The notes beneath the pieces are model-generated. The model saw nothing but the letters and a program-made list of their open reading frames with translations. It was not told the origin of the DNA and ran no database searches. This document shows positions 45,001-57,000 of a stretch of DNA of 64,000 bases, in pieces. How positions within the stretch are numbered: the first letter of the stretch is position 1; each line of letters starts with the position of its first letter. Both the position numbers and the translations under genes were made by a program. Location of the stretch: positions 52,460,398 through 52,524,397 of the forward strand of contig NC_092521.1 of NCBI RefSeq assembly GCF_037038585.1. Direction: 5' to 3'. Source of the stretch: Patagioenas fasciata (Eukaryota > Chordata > Aves > Columbiformes > Columbidae).

Positions 45001-48000
45001 ACTGTATTCTTAAAACTTAGGAGAAAACAAATACTGCAATTTTCAGGAAGGAGTTTGGCCCTGAAAGCTTAGAGAGGAACACACAAAAATTTTGGAGCAG
45101 TCAAGTGTTTGATAGAAATCAGATAAAAATATGTACAACCGTTTGCCGCATGTGGAAATTGATCTGGAAGTTCAAAGTTCCCATTTCAGTGATGTGGTGG
45201 TTGTGAGAGAGGTTGTAATGACTCCCAAACCACTTCAAAACACTCAAGTATCTGCTAATCCTATCGTTCCTCTGACTGTAGCAGCTAGCTGGAAGGACAA
45301 GAATCAAACCGAAATTACCTACAAGAGATGTGGTTTAATACTTCAGATAAGGGAGACGGAAAAGGAAATTCCTGGGTGGCCGGGATGTTGTCTTTCCCAA
45401 TTGTACCCTCTACATTGCACTCTTGTATTTAATTTTTAAAGCACTTGACCTTGGGGATGTCTGTACTTTACATTTGTAAACAGGATTCAGCAGATGTTTC
45501 AGTGAAAATTGTAAAAGAAAATTATGAGCTGGAGTGCAGCCTACAGCTGTTTCATATATGCTGTTGTGGAGGTAAAAAATGATTGGAAACCTACTCTGAG
45601 TTTACGTGCTCCAAGGCAGAACCTGAAAAGCTGAAAACTACAGTAAACCACTTCAGTAATGGGCAGCTGATAGATTTATAGCCTAGTCTGCCTCTGCCTT
45701 CCTATGAAGACTCACAGGAGAAGAGAATCCAGAGAATCTTATTAGAAGAAACTACTCTCTGGACCCAAAATAGTTGGAAATAATATGATATTGTCTCTAG
45801 TCTAAGTAACTTTTTCCCCTTAAATGAGAAGTTGTGGATAAAGTAATAATTCAAAAGAACACTGAGTATTTCCTGAATGCAAAAATTAGAATATATTGTT
45901 GGCAGAATTGGGAAAGATGTGGCTGGAAAAGAAACAAGTTCATAATTAGTAGTTAGCATTTTAATCCCCCTGCCCTGAGTTTGCTAAGCAGCTTACCAGA
46001 AAAGGGACAGTAAATGGCTATCAGATGTGGGATGTTATATTAAAACTATGTTTCTGAAGGTGAAAAATGCTCAATAAAAAAGCCTCACAGAATTATTTCA
46101 GCAGTTATTTGCACGCATGTCAAGAGAAGCTTTGGAGAGTAACAGTTCAACTCTTACTTTGTGACTTTCAATGTAAACTCTTTCACAGTCAGTGTATGAT
46201 TTAACTCTTTCCATTTGGTAGTTGATTACTGATTATTTGGAAACAATAATGGGTTTTGCCTATTAATACAAAAAAAATGTTTACTGAAACACATAGTCGA
46301 TTTTCTTTTTTCTGTAATAGCATGACTGTGCTCATTCTGCAGTGTGTCCTCTCTGTCCCAAAATACGTTCCCTGTGAGCCCAGCCAGGCTAGGAATGAAA
46401 TCTGTTGCAGAGCTCCTGTTGAGTCCTTCCTCACCGTCTTGTATTTCTTCTGCCTGTATCACTACTTTAGGGACACCTCAGCTGTGAAGTGAGTCTGTCC
46501 TTCACTAATGGATGCAAACTGGTGTTCTGTGGAGGGGTTTGGTTAGATGGAAATATGTTGTTGAATTAGTCAGGCCCAAAGGAATCTCAAGGCCACTTCA
46601 AGAAGCTGAGAATCTGCTGTGAGAAAGAGGGGCGTTTCTTCATCAACAGGGCCTCAGCATGGTGCGAGTCGTTGGACCTATCATCGGTGGGGCTCCAGCG
46701 TGTGGACTGCCCATGATATTCATTTAGCAAATCCATGCTTGGAGCATGGACACGTGATTAGAGAATAGTTGCGTATATAAGGAGACTTGTTTCTGTAATA
46801 AATGGCTTTGCGTGATTCACATTGAATCGGAATGCTGAGTCCTTTATCGCTCCAACAGTGTTCTAATATGAAATAATCTTAAGAGAAAAAGATCTAAAAG
46901 TGTGATAGGTTATAGGGAGATTAGCACTATGATACTAGTTTTATTCAGAGAAAGGAATTAATGTTGAAGTAGAAATGGAGGTAACCTTTTTGCTTCTATT
47001 GTGGTATGTGTTCCAAGTATACCAATTTACAGAGCTCAGGTGACAAATCCGTGTTTTATTCATTTTCCTCACCTCTCAATCCAAAATGAACTGCACCTTA
47101 AATTGATTTAGTTTTTATAAAACAAAAGCTGTGTGTGCTCTGGTGGGGTAGCATGGTGTTTGGCTGCAGTTGGACATGGGGTACGTGTGCTGAAGGGAAG
47201 TTGTGGAAGATGTCTATGGTTAAACAAAGTTGCACTACGAGTCATTTATTAACTTTTGAGTGATTAATCACAGAAACATAAGGTTGTATGTATGTAACAT
47301 ATGCGTATGTTTGTCTGCAAGACCCTCATCTTAAGTGGGGCAGTGAAGTAGGAAGAAGTTGATTCCTTTGTTGGTCATAGCCTTTCATCTGACTCCTCTT
47401 TTCATGTCCTTATCTGAATCCTCCTTTCATGTTGTTATCTGACTCATGCTTTCAGCACCTTGTCCTTCCCTGCAATATCCCTCCTAGCTGTGGCTGCTCC
47501 ACACACACAGATTCTGAGGAATGGTTGAAGTGGAGACTGTGAGAAGACAAATGGGACAAAGCAGGCAGAAACATTTTTTGATGTCAAGAAGAGCTGCTGC
47601 CAGCACAGCCCCATGGGTGGGTTTGTAAGGAAAAGGCAGTTAGAGGAAAAAGGTTTTGTATTTATAGAGTCATCCACTGGCGCTCCTTGCTACACTCAGC
47701 AGTGTCTGATGAGACAAACCTTCATTTCCCACAATGCGTTATCCCTCTGCTCACACAGGAAAGCCCCTGTTGCTATGGCCATATTTGCTGTCCCTGGCAT
47801 GGCTGTGTTGAGTGCAGGCAACTTTAAAACCAAGACAAACATTTGTTCCTTTAATGTTTGAAGGAGAAAATGAAGCATATATGAAATTAATTGATTTTAA
47901 TTAAAGAAAAATAGCTTAAATTTTAGGTTTAATCTAAATAGCAGATTAGCTTACAGATCATTTAAAATACTTTCTCTTTTGACAGATATCGAACGAGTTT

Positions 48001-51000
48001 CAGACCTCGGTACACAATTGCTTATAAGACCGTAACAGAGCTGGAATGGAGATGTTGTCCCGGCTACAAAGGGGAAGACTGCAGAGAAGGTCCAGCAGAC
48101 AAGCCAAACGCTGCTCGTCGTCCTGCAACACCACCGAAGGCTGTTGTGAAGAAAGGCTTGGGTAACTTTTTGTTTGAATTTTGGTATGCATGGTCACGTC
48201 TGGGTTCTTTTGTCTTTTAAGTATGAGAACCATTATGGTTTCTATTAAACTTGACTACTGGCAGGTACAAAATCCATATGGAAGACACTGTGTGGTGGGC
48301 AAATAAAAGCCAAGGCAATAAGAGTCTTGATACAGAGAATTTCCTAAAGAATAAGAGGGCTGGGTATAGAACACTGGACATAAATGTCAGGTTTTTTGTG
48401 GTTTCTTCAATGTTCAGGAAAAAAAAAATAAGATAAATTTGAGAGGAACTATGATTAAAACAAAACAGAACAGGTACTAATGTTAATGATACATAATGCT
48501 CCCTAGAAGTTTCACAGTGTTTTGTTTGCTCAAGGGCTTGTGCAGATTTTACAGATTCACGTTAGATTACCTGGCTTTAGTATTATGGAATAAGGGAGTG
48601 ATAAGGCTCAGTTGGTGAAAAAATGCCTTGAAGAATGAAGGACGCTTGTTTGCATGAGATAGTGTCTTCTGAAAGGGTAGGAGGAGTGCTCTTCCTGCAC
48701 TACTATGCCTTTTGTGCATTAACAAAAAATGATAAATACATGTTTCCTTCTGAAGGACTTTTTCCCAGCATCATTGGAGATTAGTATCATGTGTAGTGCT
48801 TAGATTTTCACTTGTGGTTTTTTGTGTAGTGGAGTGGACTGGGACTGAATACATGGTTTTAAACCAGTCCTATAGATTGTATCCCTGCTTTAAAATAAGC
48901 TTTTGAAATATTTTCTTAGCTCACCTAAAATATTATTTCCAAAAGATTACAATAAAACAGTGATATCTTTAGTTAACTTGCACAATGCTTATATCTAGAG
49001 ATTTTTCTTTCTGCTCTAGTCTTAAAATAACTGTAATTCAAAGCAAAAATAGACCAGTGTGTATGTAATAACTACACTCCGTGTGTGCATACTTTTTTAT
49101 TATTAAAGGAATCTGCCACCCTGCCAGTCTTGAAGAGTACATTTATGACTTCCTGCCTTCTTTGTAATGTCTTTAAGCTGATATCCAGTTTAAAACTAAG
49201 AAAAATCCCAACCGTGTGTCCTTCAGACCCTATCTCAGTGTCACTCCCCAATGTATATCTAGCATGCATAGCTTGAAACCAGTGCTAAAATTCTTTAATC
49301 TGAAGATGTAACTATTAACACCACTCTAACACAATACAGTCACAATTTGACAGGGAACTTTTCTGACCTTTAGTTGTTTACTTGTCATCTGAAAGAGTTA
49401 TTCTAATGCTAACAGTTTGTGTGTCTATTTTCTATTGCATTTAAAGCAGTATATTTTCTTCACTTCTGCTCCTTCCTTTTTATGTTTGTTTGTTTGTTTT
49501 TAATGTCTATTAATAGTATGCCTTAACTGTGCAGAGGTCTTTGGGTTATAAATTGCACAGAAGATATGCAAAATCACAATTAGGAATATACATTATGTAT
49601 TTATAGAATTTACCCCACTGTGTATAATGGCAAAGATACATGGGAATATGCAAATAAATATGGTTATGTGGATCTACATATTAAAGTGGTATTAAATATT
49701 TGTTAAACAATTTGTGGTTTAGCTGCAGGTTTGATTAATATTAGGCGATTATTTGGGATCACACTCAGTATCTTGAATAACTAGTGTCTTGTTCCTGAGA
49801 ACCCCAGAAAACAGGACTACAGGGATCTTGAGGGGTCTGTTTATCCAAGCCCTAAGGCAGGATCAGCTGTGTCTGTCCAACCTCCACTGGTGGAAATTCT
49901 GCTGTTCATGTGGACAATGTTGGAAGAATGGTTTCAGATTCATTAATTGATTTGTGCTAGGTAAAAAGTAGATTGCAGTGAGGGTGTTTCTGCTTGCTAA
50001 TTTATTTATTTGCTGCCATCATAGTATCTTGGCAGGATACTACCAAGGATACTTGGTCAATGTGCTAAAACATTTAGTTTGGAGTGTTTTGATAACATTT
50101 TAATTATAAACAACTAAAAACAAGAACAAAAAAGGGAACAGACATTATGTGTTTTAAAGCATTATTGGCCTTTAAAGAAGAGTGAAATTAGCCTCAGCTC
50201 ATTAAACCAGATTGCCGCTTGAAATATTTACATCCTGTCTTTGTCTTTTGTTTCCATGAAACAGATGCAGAACCGACAGAAGTGCCAGAACCTCCACCAT
50301 ATGAGAAGAAAATGCAGTTTCTTGAGGACGAATTGTTTAGACTCACACGATCAGTGCTTGAACTTCAGTCTGCTGTGGCAGGTGTGAATGAAAACCTAAA
50401 GTTGACTGTCCAAGAAGATGCTAGTAAGATGCTGGTCACTTGGCTGAACAACCTTTATGACCGCCCGGAGCCTGATAGTGCAGTTGGTGGTGAAACAGAC
50501 ACTATTCATCTGCCTGGACTCTTCAACAATAAAGATCAAAAAGACCCTTTTATTGATTTTGAAATGGAAGATATAAAGTCTGAGCTAGCTGAGGTCAAAG
50601 AGGCCTTGAAGATGAGAAATGACGAGCTGGAGGAACTGAATGGAAAAGTAAAAGGCTATGAAGGGCAATTAAAACAACTGCAGGAGGCAGCACAAGGACC
50701 TACAATAACAATGCCCAGTGACAATATATATCAGGAATATATAGACTCAAAATTTGAGTCCCTCAGACAGGAAATACTGGATGGATTTGAAAAGAAAATG
50801 GCAGATCTGAAGAACTCCTGTGGATGCAAACAACAGGACATCCAGGTGCATTGTGGTGGGAATGAAAATAACTGTTCAGGACTAACAGATATTATAAAAG
50901 GAAAAGAGAATGACTTGAGGAAAGAAATAAATACTCTCCGAACTCAGATTCCATCAAACAAATCCAGTTGTTGCAAGGAGGGTGAGAGAAATGACTTTGA

Positions 51001-54000
51001 CCAACAGATAAAGGATTTAGATAGGAAAATTGACAGAGTTGTAGAAGCACACAGGATCCTGAATGTCAGAATAGATAACGAAATCAGTCGATTGTCAACT
51101 CCAGATCTAGAAGATATACTTGGTGAGAGGTTGGAAGAGCTAGATGCGAGGATGAATGTTACGGAACGAAATGCTGAAGAACATTGCTTTTATGTTGAGG
51201 AAACTCTCCGCAGTGCTATAGCTACTGAGGTAGATGAATTGAGAGATGTGTTTGACCAAAAGCTACGGGCGCTAGAAGACAGGCTGGGCGGCACGATTTT
51301 AGAGATCGCTAATACCACAGACCCAGACGGAATGTTTATTAATCCAGGGCCCATCCTGCCCAGTGATGCAGGATTTGCAAATGAGCAATTTACAGCAGAG
51401 ATTAATTTCCTGAGGAACAAACTACTGTCGCTTGAGCACCTCTGTGGGCAGAAATGTCAGTCTGCACCACAAGGTGCAGAATACCTTCAGAAAGAGCTAG
51501 AAAATTGTAACAACAAATCCAATCACTTGCTTCTGAAAACAGAGAACAACTCTGTTCTCCTGCAGTCTCTAAACAGCTCTCTTAATGAGAAACTCAACTT
51601 AATTAAGGGCAACCAACGTGACATCCAGAAAATGCAAAGAGACGTACGTGTATTCCGATATAGCCTGAATGTCATGGATAAAGATGTGAAGAATCTTCAA
51701 GACGGCTTGAATAGCTGCAAGGAGCAGCTTCTGGGTGTCAATTCTACCTGTAGAAAAACGCAACGAGGTGTCTTCCGAAAAATTGATCAAATGCAGAGGA
51801 CATTTGCAAATCAGACTGCTCATCCCAGTGATCATTGCTGTGGTGAAGTGAAAGAGAGACTAGAACAATTGAATGACCATATCCTGAATGATCTGGGCAA
51901 GTGCAAAGAAAAGACCCAGGGTATCCAGGAGGGTGTTTCTGATGTTGAGAGCAGAGTCTCGCATGTTGAAAAAGTTTGTGACAAGCTGGACTCTGTCTCA
52001 GGCAGCTTGCAGAAGATAAAAGAAGGTCTGAATAAGCACGTGAGCAGCTTATGGAACTGTGTCCGTGAAATGAATGGAACTATATCATCTCATTCCACTG
52101 ATATTTCTGGCCTCAAGAATTCTGTCCAACAGTTTTATAGTCAGGTCTCCAAAATCACCACAGACATTGAAGGCGTGATGAAATCTCGGTCTGACACAAG
52201 TAAGTTGTTTTTTTTTCTTTTTTAAAGAATTTCTTTGGTTTGTTTTTTCAACTGGCTTTCTTTTATGAATCACTTATAAAGGAGCTAAACAAGGGAGGAA
52301 AAAATTAATATTACACAATTTCTCCTTTGTTTTTACAGTGACTCTAATTTTGGCTCTTTGCTTTAGAACACCATAGAGAACTTTGAGTGCTTTTAAAAGT
52401 ATTCTCACAAGAGAAGAATCTAAAAAAAAAAAAAGTCTTAATTACTTTCATGTTTACTTTGAGCCATAATAAAGAGAGTGGGAAAACTAATATTTTTGGA
52501 TGGTGCATTTAAAGTGAATTTTAAGTAATAATTATCAGTGGGTATTATTCCATTACATTTGATTTGATTTTTTTTGTTTCATTTTATTTTGTTGTGTGAG
52601 ATTATTCTTGATTCCTCGGTGGAAATTGAAAAGGAAATGGAGAAAAACTAAGTCAAAAGAATTCAAATTTATGATAAGAAAGATTCCATGTAAGTTTTGT
52701 TCTTAGTGTGAGTTAATGATTATAATTCAGCACCAGCTCTTTGATTCAGGACGCTGGCAAGCAAGCTCTGGCATATCTTGGTGTGGCAACATAAGATTTG
52801 TGCCTCATAGCTCTCCCAGAAGTTTGCATTCCCACAACGCAGTTAGCAAGTTGGCAGTAGCTGCAAACCCCAGCTGGCAGAGTTTTCACATCTCAGCCAC
52901 TTCTGTTCATGTCAGCTCAAATCTACCTCTACAGGTGGTTTAAAGTTTGCACTGGAGTGGCTGAGAAGCAGAGGCACATTCCCTTTGGCTCAAAATGCCA
53001 TCAAATGGTAATGTCAATGTCTTGGTGAACCTTGCTGTGAAGGTTTAGAGACCTTGCCAAATGCCACTCAGTTCCCTTTGCTATTCTTGCTCCAAATTTC
53101 AGCAATGGGTTGTTTTTCTGAGGTAGTCAAGTTTACAGAAGGAACCTGAGTTCCTGTTTTGCGTGATGCAAAAACACAGGAATTGGAGGCTGTTTGAAAT
53201 TGCACTCTTCAGCTGGTTGACGCTTCTGGTTTTAATTCTGTGTACAAGTGAGAGAAATAAGAGCCTGATTTTTGTGACTGGCCCTAAATCAGAAGAAGAG
53301 GTGCTGAGGGAAGAGCCTGTGGGCTGTGGCAGCTGATGGTGGCTGGGGGAGATCAGATGCAGGACCGTCAGCGCTCTTACGTGAATGGAGAAGTTTTGCT
53401 TCATGAAGGGTCTGAAAGTATTTCTGTGGGGAAGAATATCCTTCACACTCCAAGGCGGAGACTTGAAAGCCTGTGATAGATATGTTTCTTTTGATGGTTT
53501 AATTGTTTAAAACCAAATCTATTGCAGTACTTGACACAAAAATCCTTCTGACATGAGAAGCTCTTGTGTGAAATTGAAAAAAACGTTTTTCTTCCTTTAA
53601 AGGAAGAAGTGAAGGGAAATGGGGGGGGTGTGTGCGGTAATTCTTTTGGAGAAATCTTGACTTTAATTCAACAAGGTTAGGACGTTCACCCCTAGATCTT
53701 GCAGAAGAGGTCCCCATTATGATGTATCTAGGTACTCCTGTTTCTCATCCATCTTGCCCAAAATAAATTTGCCCTAGGGACCAACAGTGGAGAAAGCTCC
53801 AAGATACACACAGTAATCTTTCTCCTGCTATTTAAAGCAGGTGTTTGAGGGGTTGTACTTATCAACTACTATTACAATGTTGTAAATCATGAGGAAGCCT
53901 CAGTGCGCCTGGGTTTCCACACATAACACCATTTCAGGGCAGAGTTCTCCATCCACTGTCGGGTGTTAAAGCCTGGGGAAGGACATGGTGCCGGGATGCA

Positions 54001-57000
54001 GGTGCTGAGCATCCCTCCCTGCCGTGGGGTGCCTCTGGCCTCCGAAGGGTTCATGAAGCACAGACTCCAGTCCCCAAATGTTTTCAATTACAATAACGCT
54101 GTCTGACACAGCAGTCCAACTACGTTTTGATGGCTGGAGCAGCAGAAAGATTTTGGCAAAAGAGCCTTTTTTGGAAGTGGTTTGAGACCCCCATTATGTG
54201 AATTTGCTATGGCTTTAACTGGTTTTATGTTTGTGATCTGCAGCATGGTCTGTGATACTGACATTATTTGAAAAGAAGAAATTCAGTCCTGGCCATAAAT
54301 TTGTCTTGAGTTTTTTACGTACTATTTGCCAGCGTATCATAGCATTCAAATGATGTAATTTGACTTTGGAAGGGCTGAAACAGAAACACGTTCTTACTAG
54401 TAACAGTTGTTGAGGGACAGTAAGGCAAGGATATGTTGCAAGAAATGCAATATAAAATCTTATCAGGTGGTGTAAGCCCATCGCATCATAAACCTGAGCA
54501 AAGTCAAACGACCCTGATATTAGAAATACGGCTGTGTTTTCTTCCAAATTTTTTATGAGGGTGTTTCAAGTGCCTCAGGCCAAACAAACAAGCCAGGTTA
54601 ATGAATGATTGTGTTTCAGATACAGACTCAGAGGCCAAACTTGTATTTTGTTATAGTTTCTGGTGAAGGTAGCGCAGCGTCCTGCTGTTTTCCATACCCA
54701 CATTGGTGGCGAGGGCAGGCGGTGAGTCTGCTCCGAGCTCCGGGGGGGCCACAAACGATGTGCTCACCAAGGTGATGCAATACAGCAGCTCTTTGTCCAC
54801 CTTGAAAGGTGACGGCCACCAGCTCCACGTCTCGTGGGGCAATTCGTTGTACTCGCTGCGCTCTCTGCATCTCTGCGGACACGTTTGCTCATCGTGTGGC
54901 ACAAAATTGAAAGCAGTGTTAAAGTTAGTGGCCTCTTTTAACCTGCTGCCTATTCTTATAAATTAAACAAGTTTTCCAGGGGTCAGAAGTGTGGTCTTGC
55001 AGCCAGATACTGTGCTGGGAGTGCAGTTTGCTTTGGTTACAGTTATTTGACCCAAACTCTGGTTCCTCTGGTAATTGTCTCTGTTGTGGGGTTTCAAAAG
55101 CAACAGCTAAATGTTGTCTGCTGAAGTTATGGTCTAAGAACCCGAAGGTATGTTCTACATTACAGCATCGATAAAGAGCAATATAAAATATTAGTGTCGT
55201 AGTGCGAATAAGAGAGTCACACAGTCTGTTCCTCTAGGCTCCTTGTGACCTTGTCTAAAAGGGTAATTCGTAACTTAATTGTCAAATCCCTTTGGCATCT
55301 ATAAGAAAATTCCAGTCAGGTCCTTTTTGGCATCTTATGAGTGCAGCGACAGATTCCTCTACTTGCTAGTTTGTTTTACACACTTTGTTTCTTTGTGTTT
55401 TGGGGACTGAGGAGCATGTGACTGGGGCAGAACAATCCTAGAAACAGCCACACCCCAAAGATCCAGCCACCTCATCCATCCAGGTCGCTGCTTGTCTTCC
55501 TTCCCAGCAAATCATTTCCGCTGCAGTGAAGTAAATTGCAGGTTAAGGCTGCAGTGCCATGCCATGCCCACTATACTGGAGCTTCGCTTTCTCACTGCCA
55601 TGTGAACTTAAAACATGTGTTATGGAATTCAACATCAGGACAGGGTGGCTCCGCTGTTGCCATCTTTGTCTAGTGACTTCTTGGTATTTTGTCTTCCTGT
55701 GCTGCATATTGGTAGAAGAGGCTACAAACTTTTGCAAAGATGGAAGACCAGATCCCTCTCAACCCGCACTTATCTGACTTCTGGCATTTTAAGTTGAGGT
55801 TTAGGCAGATAATTTTGGAATTAGCTTTATAAAGATAATTCTGAATATTGCTGTGTTGATGCTGCATGCAAGGAAGCAGTTTGCACAGGTTACAGGATTT
55901 GAGCTGTTGATTGTTACTTAAAGGGTTAGAAAAGCAAGCAGACAACTGTATTAATTTTCCCTCTGCCAGCTCAAGTCACTGTCTTAATAAGCTCAGCTCA
56001 GTAGATTCGAGAAATGACAAGTGTGTGCTTCCCAAGGTAATGTGTTTTGTCAGTTTGTGGTTTGAATAAGGCTAATTTGAAGGTCTAAATCTCTGCCACT
56101 GTGGACAGAAGGTGTCTCACTAAGTTAACTCTGTTAAACAATTCACTTTGATACTTTAAGCCATTTTAAAAATAAATAAATAAATAAAAATTTTTTTAAG
56201 CCTGGGATTTTTACGAAGATAATTTTAATTGGAGTAAAGTGAACATTTCACTCCTTAGTCCACTGCTTTGTGGATAGTTACTGAGTGAGCTTCAGTCCGG
56301 CTTTGTGGTGCACTGTTCGTGTAACTTTCAGTTCTCATGATGGTCAAAGTCAGCCAACAAAGCTCAGGAAGATTATTTTTTTCTAGCAAGCGTATCTAGC
56401 AAAGGAATACAGGTGGTGCAAGACTCTGACTTCAGACAGGTCTCCCAGTGCTCTGGAAGGCTTATGTGGACTTCATATGAGACTGAAGACTAGAAATGAG
56501 ATTCACGGGGATAAAACGCAGGTGCCGATTAGTCACAAAATAGCACGTGGGTTGTCGGTGACACTGTGTGGACCCTGACTGGGCACCATGGCCCATGATA
56601 CCTGCATGACGTGGCTGTAAGCTCTCGCCCAAAGGCTCAGTGTAAGGTCCTCTTGGGGGTCACTGGCTGTTCAACAGAGCTGGAGGACATCTCACGCCAT
56701 GTCTGCTTAGCTGTTTGGCTTAGCCGTGCCCACTCATAAATTTACCCAGGCTGATTTTGGACTGTGATGCACTGAAGAACTTAATTGTGACCATTGAGAC
56801 CTCAGAGCAGTGGCCTCCACTGTGGACCATGTGGAGCATCTCTGGTGGTGACGAGTTGCACCAGATAAATTTACAAGGGGATGTTTGTTGATTTCACCAG
56901 AAACTCACTTCCATCCCTGCATTTAAGGCTGTGCCTTGGTCTCAAAATGCAACCAAAATAACCAATGCTAATGTTTAATTTAGAATGAAATTCGAATTAA

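Larger units (their letters stand above)
33404..47985 (+). other. EMILIN2: EMILIN2 intron 2 (14.6 kb)
   Basis: Large intron. The first 500 bp belong to the CpG island and the rest is AT-rich. It contains CR1 pieces at about 34,930, 37,150 and 39,250, a solo LTR at 46,528-46,857 and a 25-bp tandem repeat at 47,386. An AT-only low-complexity stretch lies at about 44,165-44,240. No nested gene is recognised. Confidence 0.88.
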
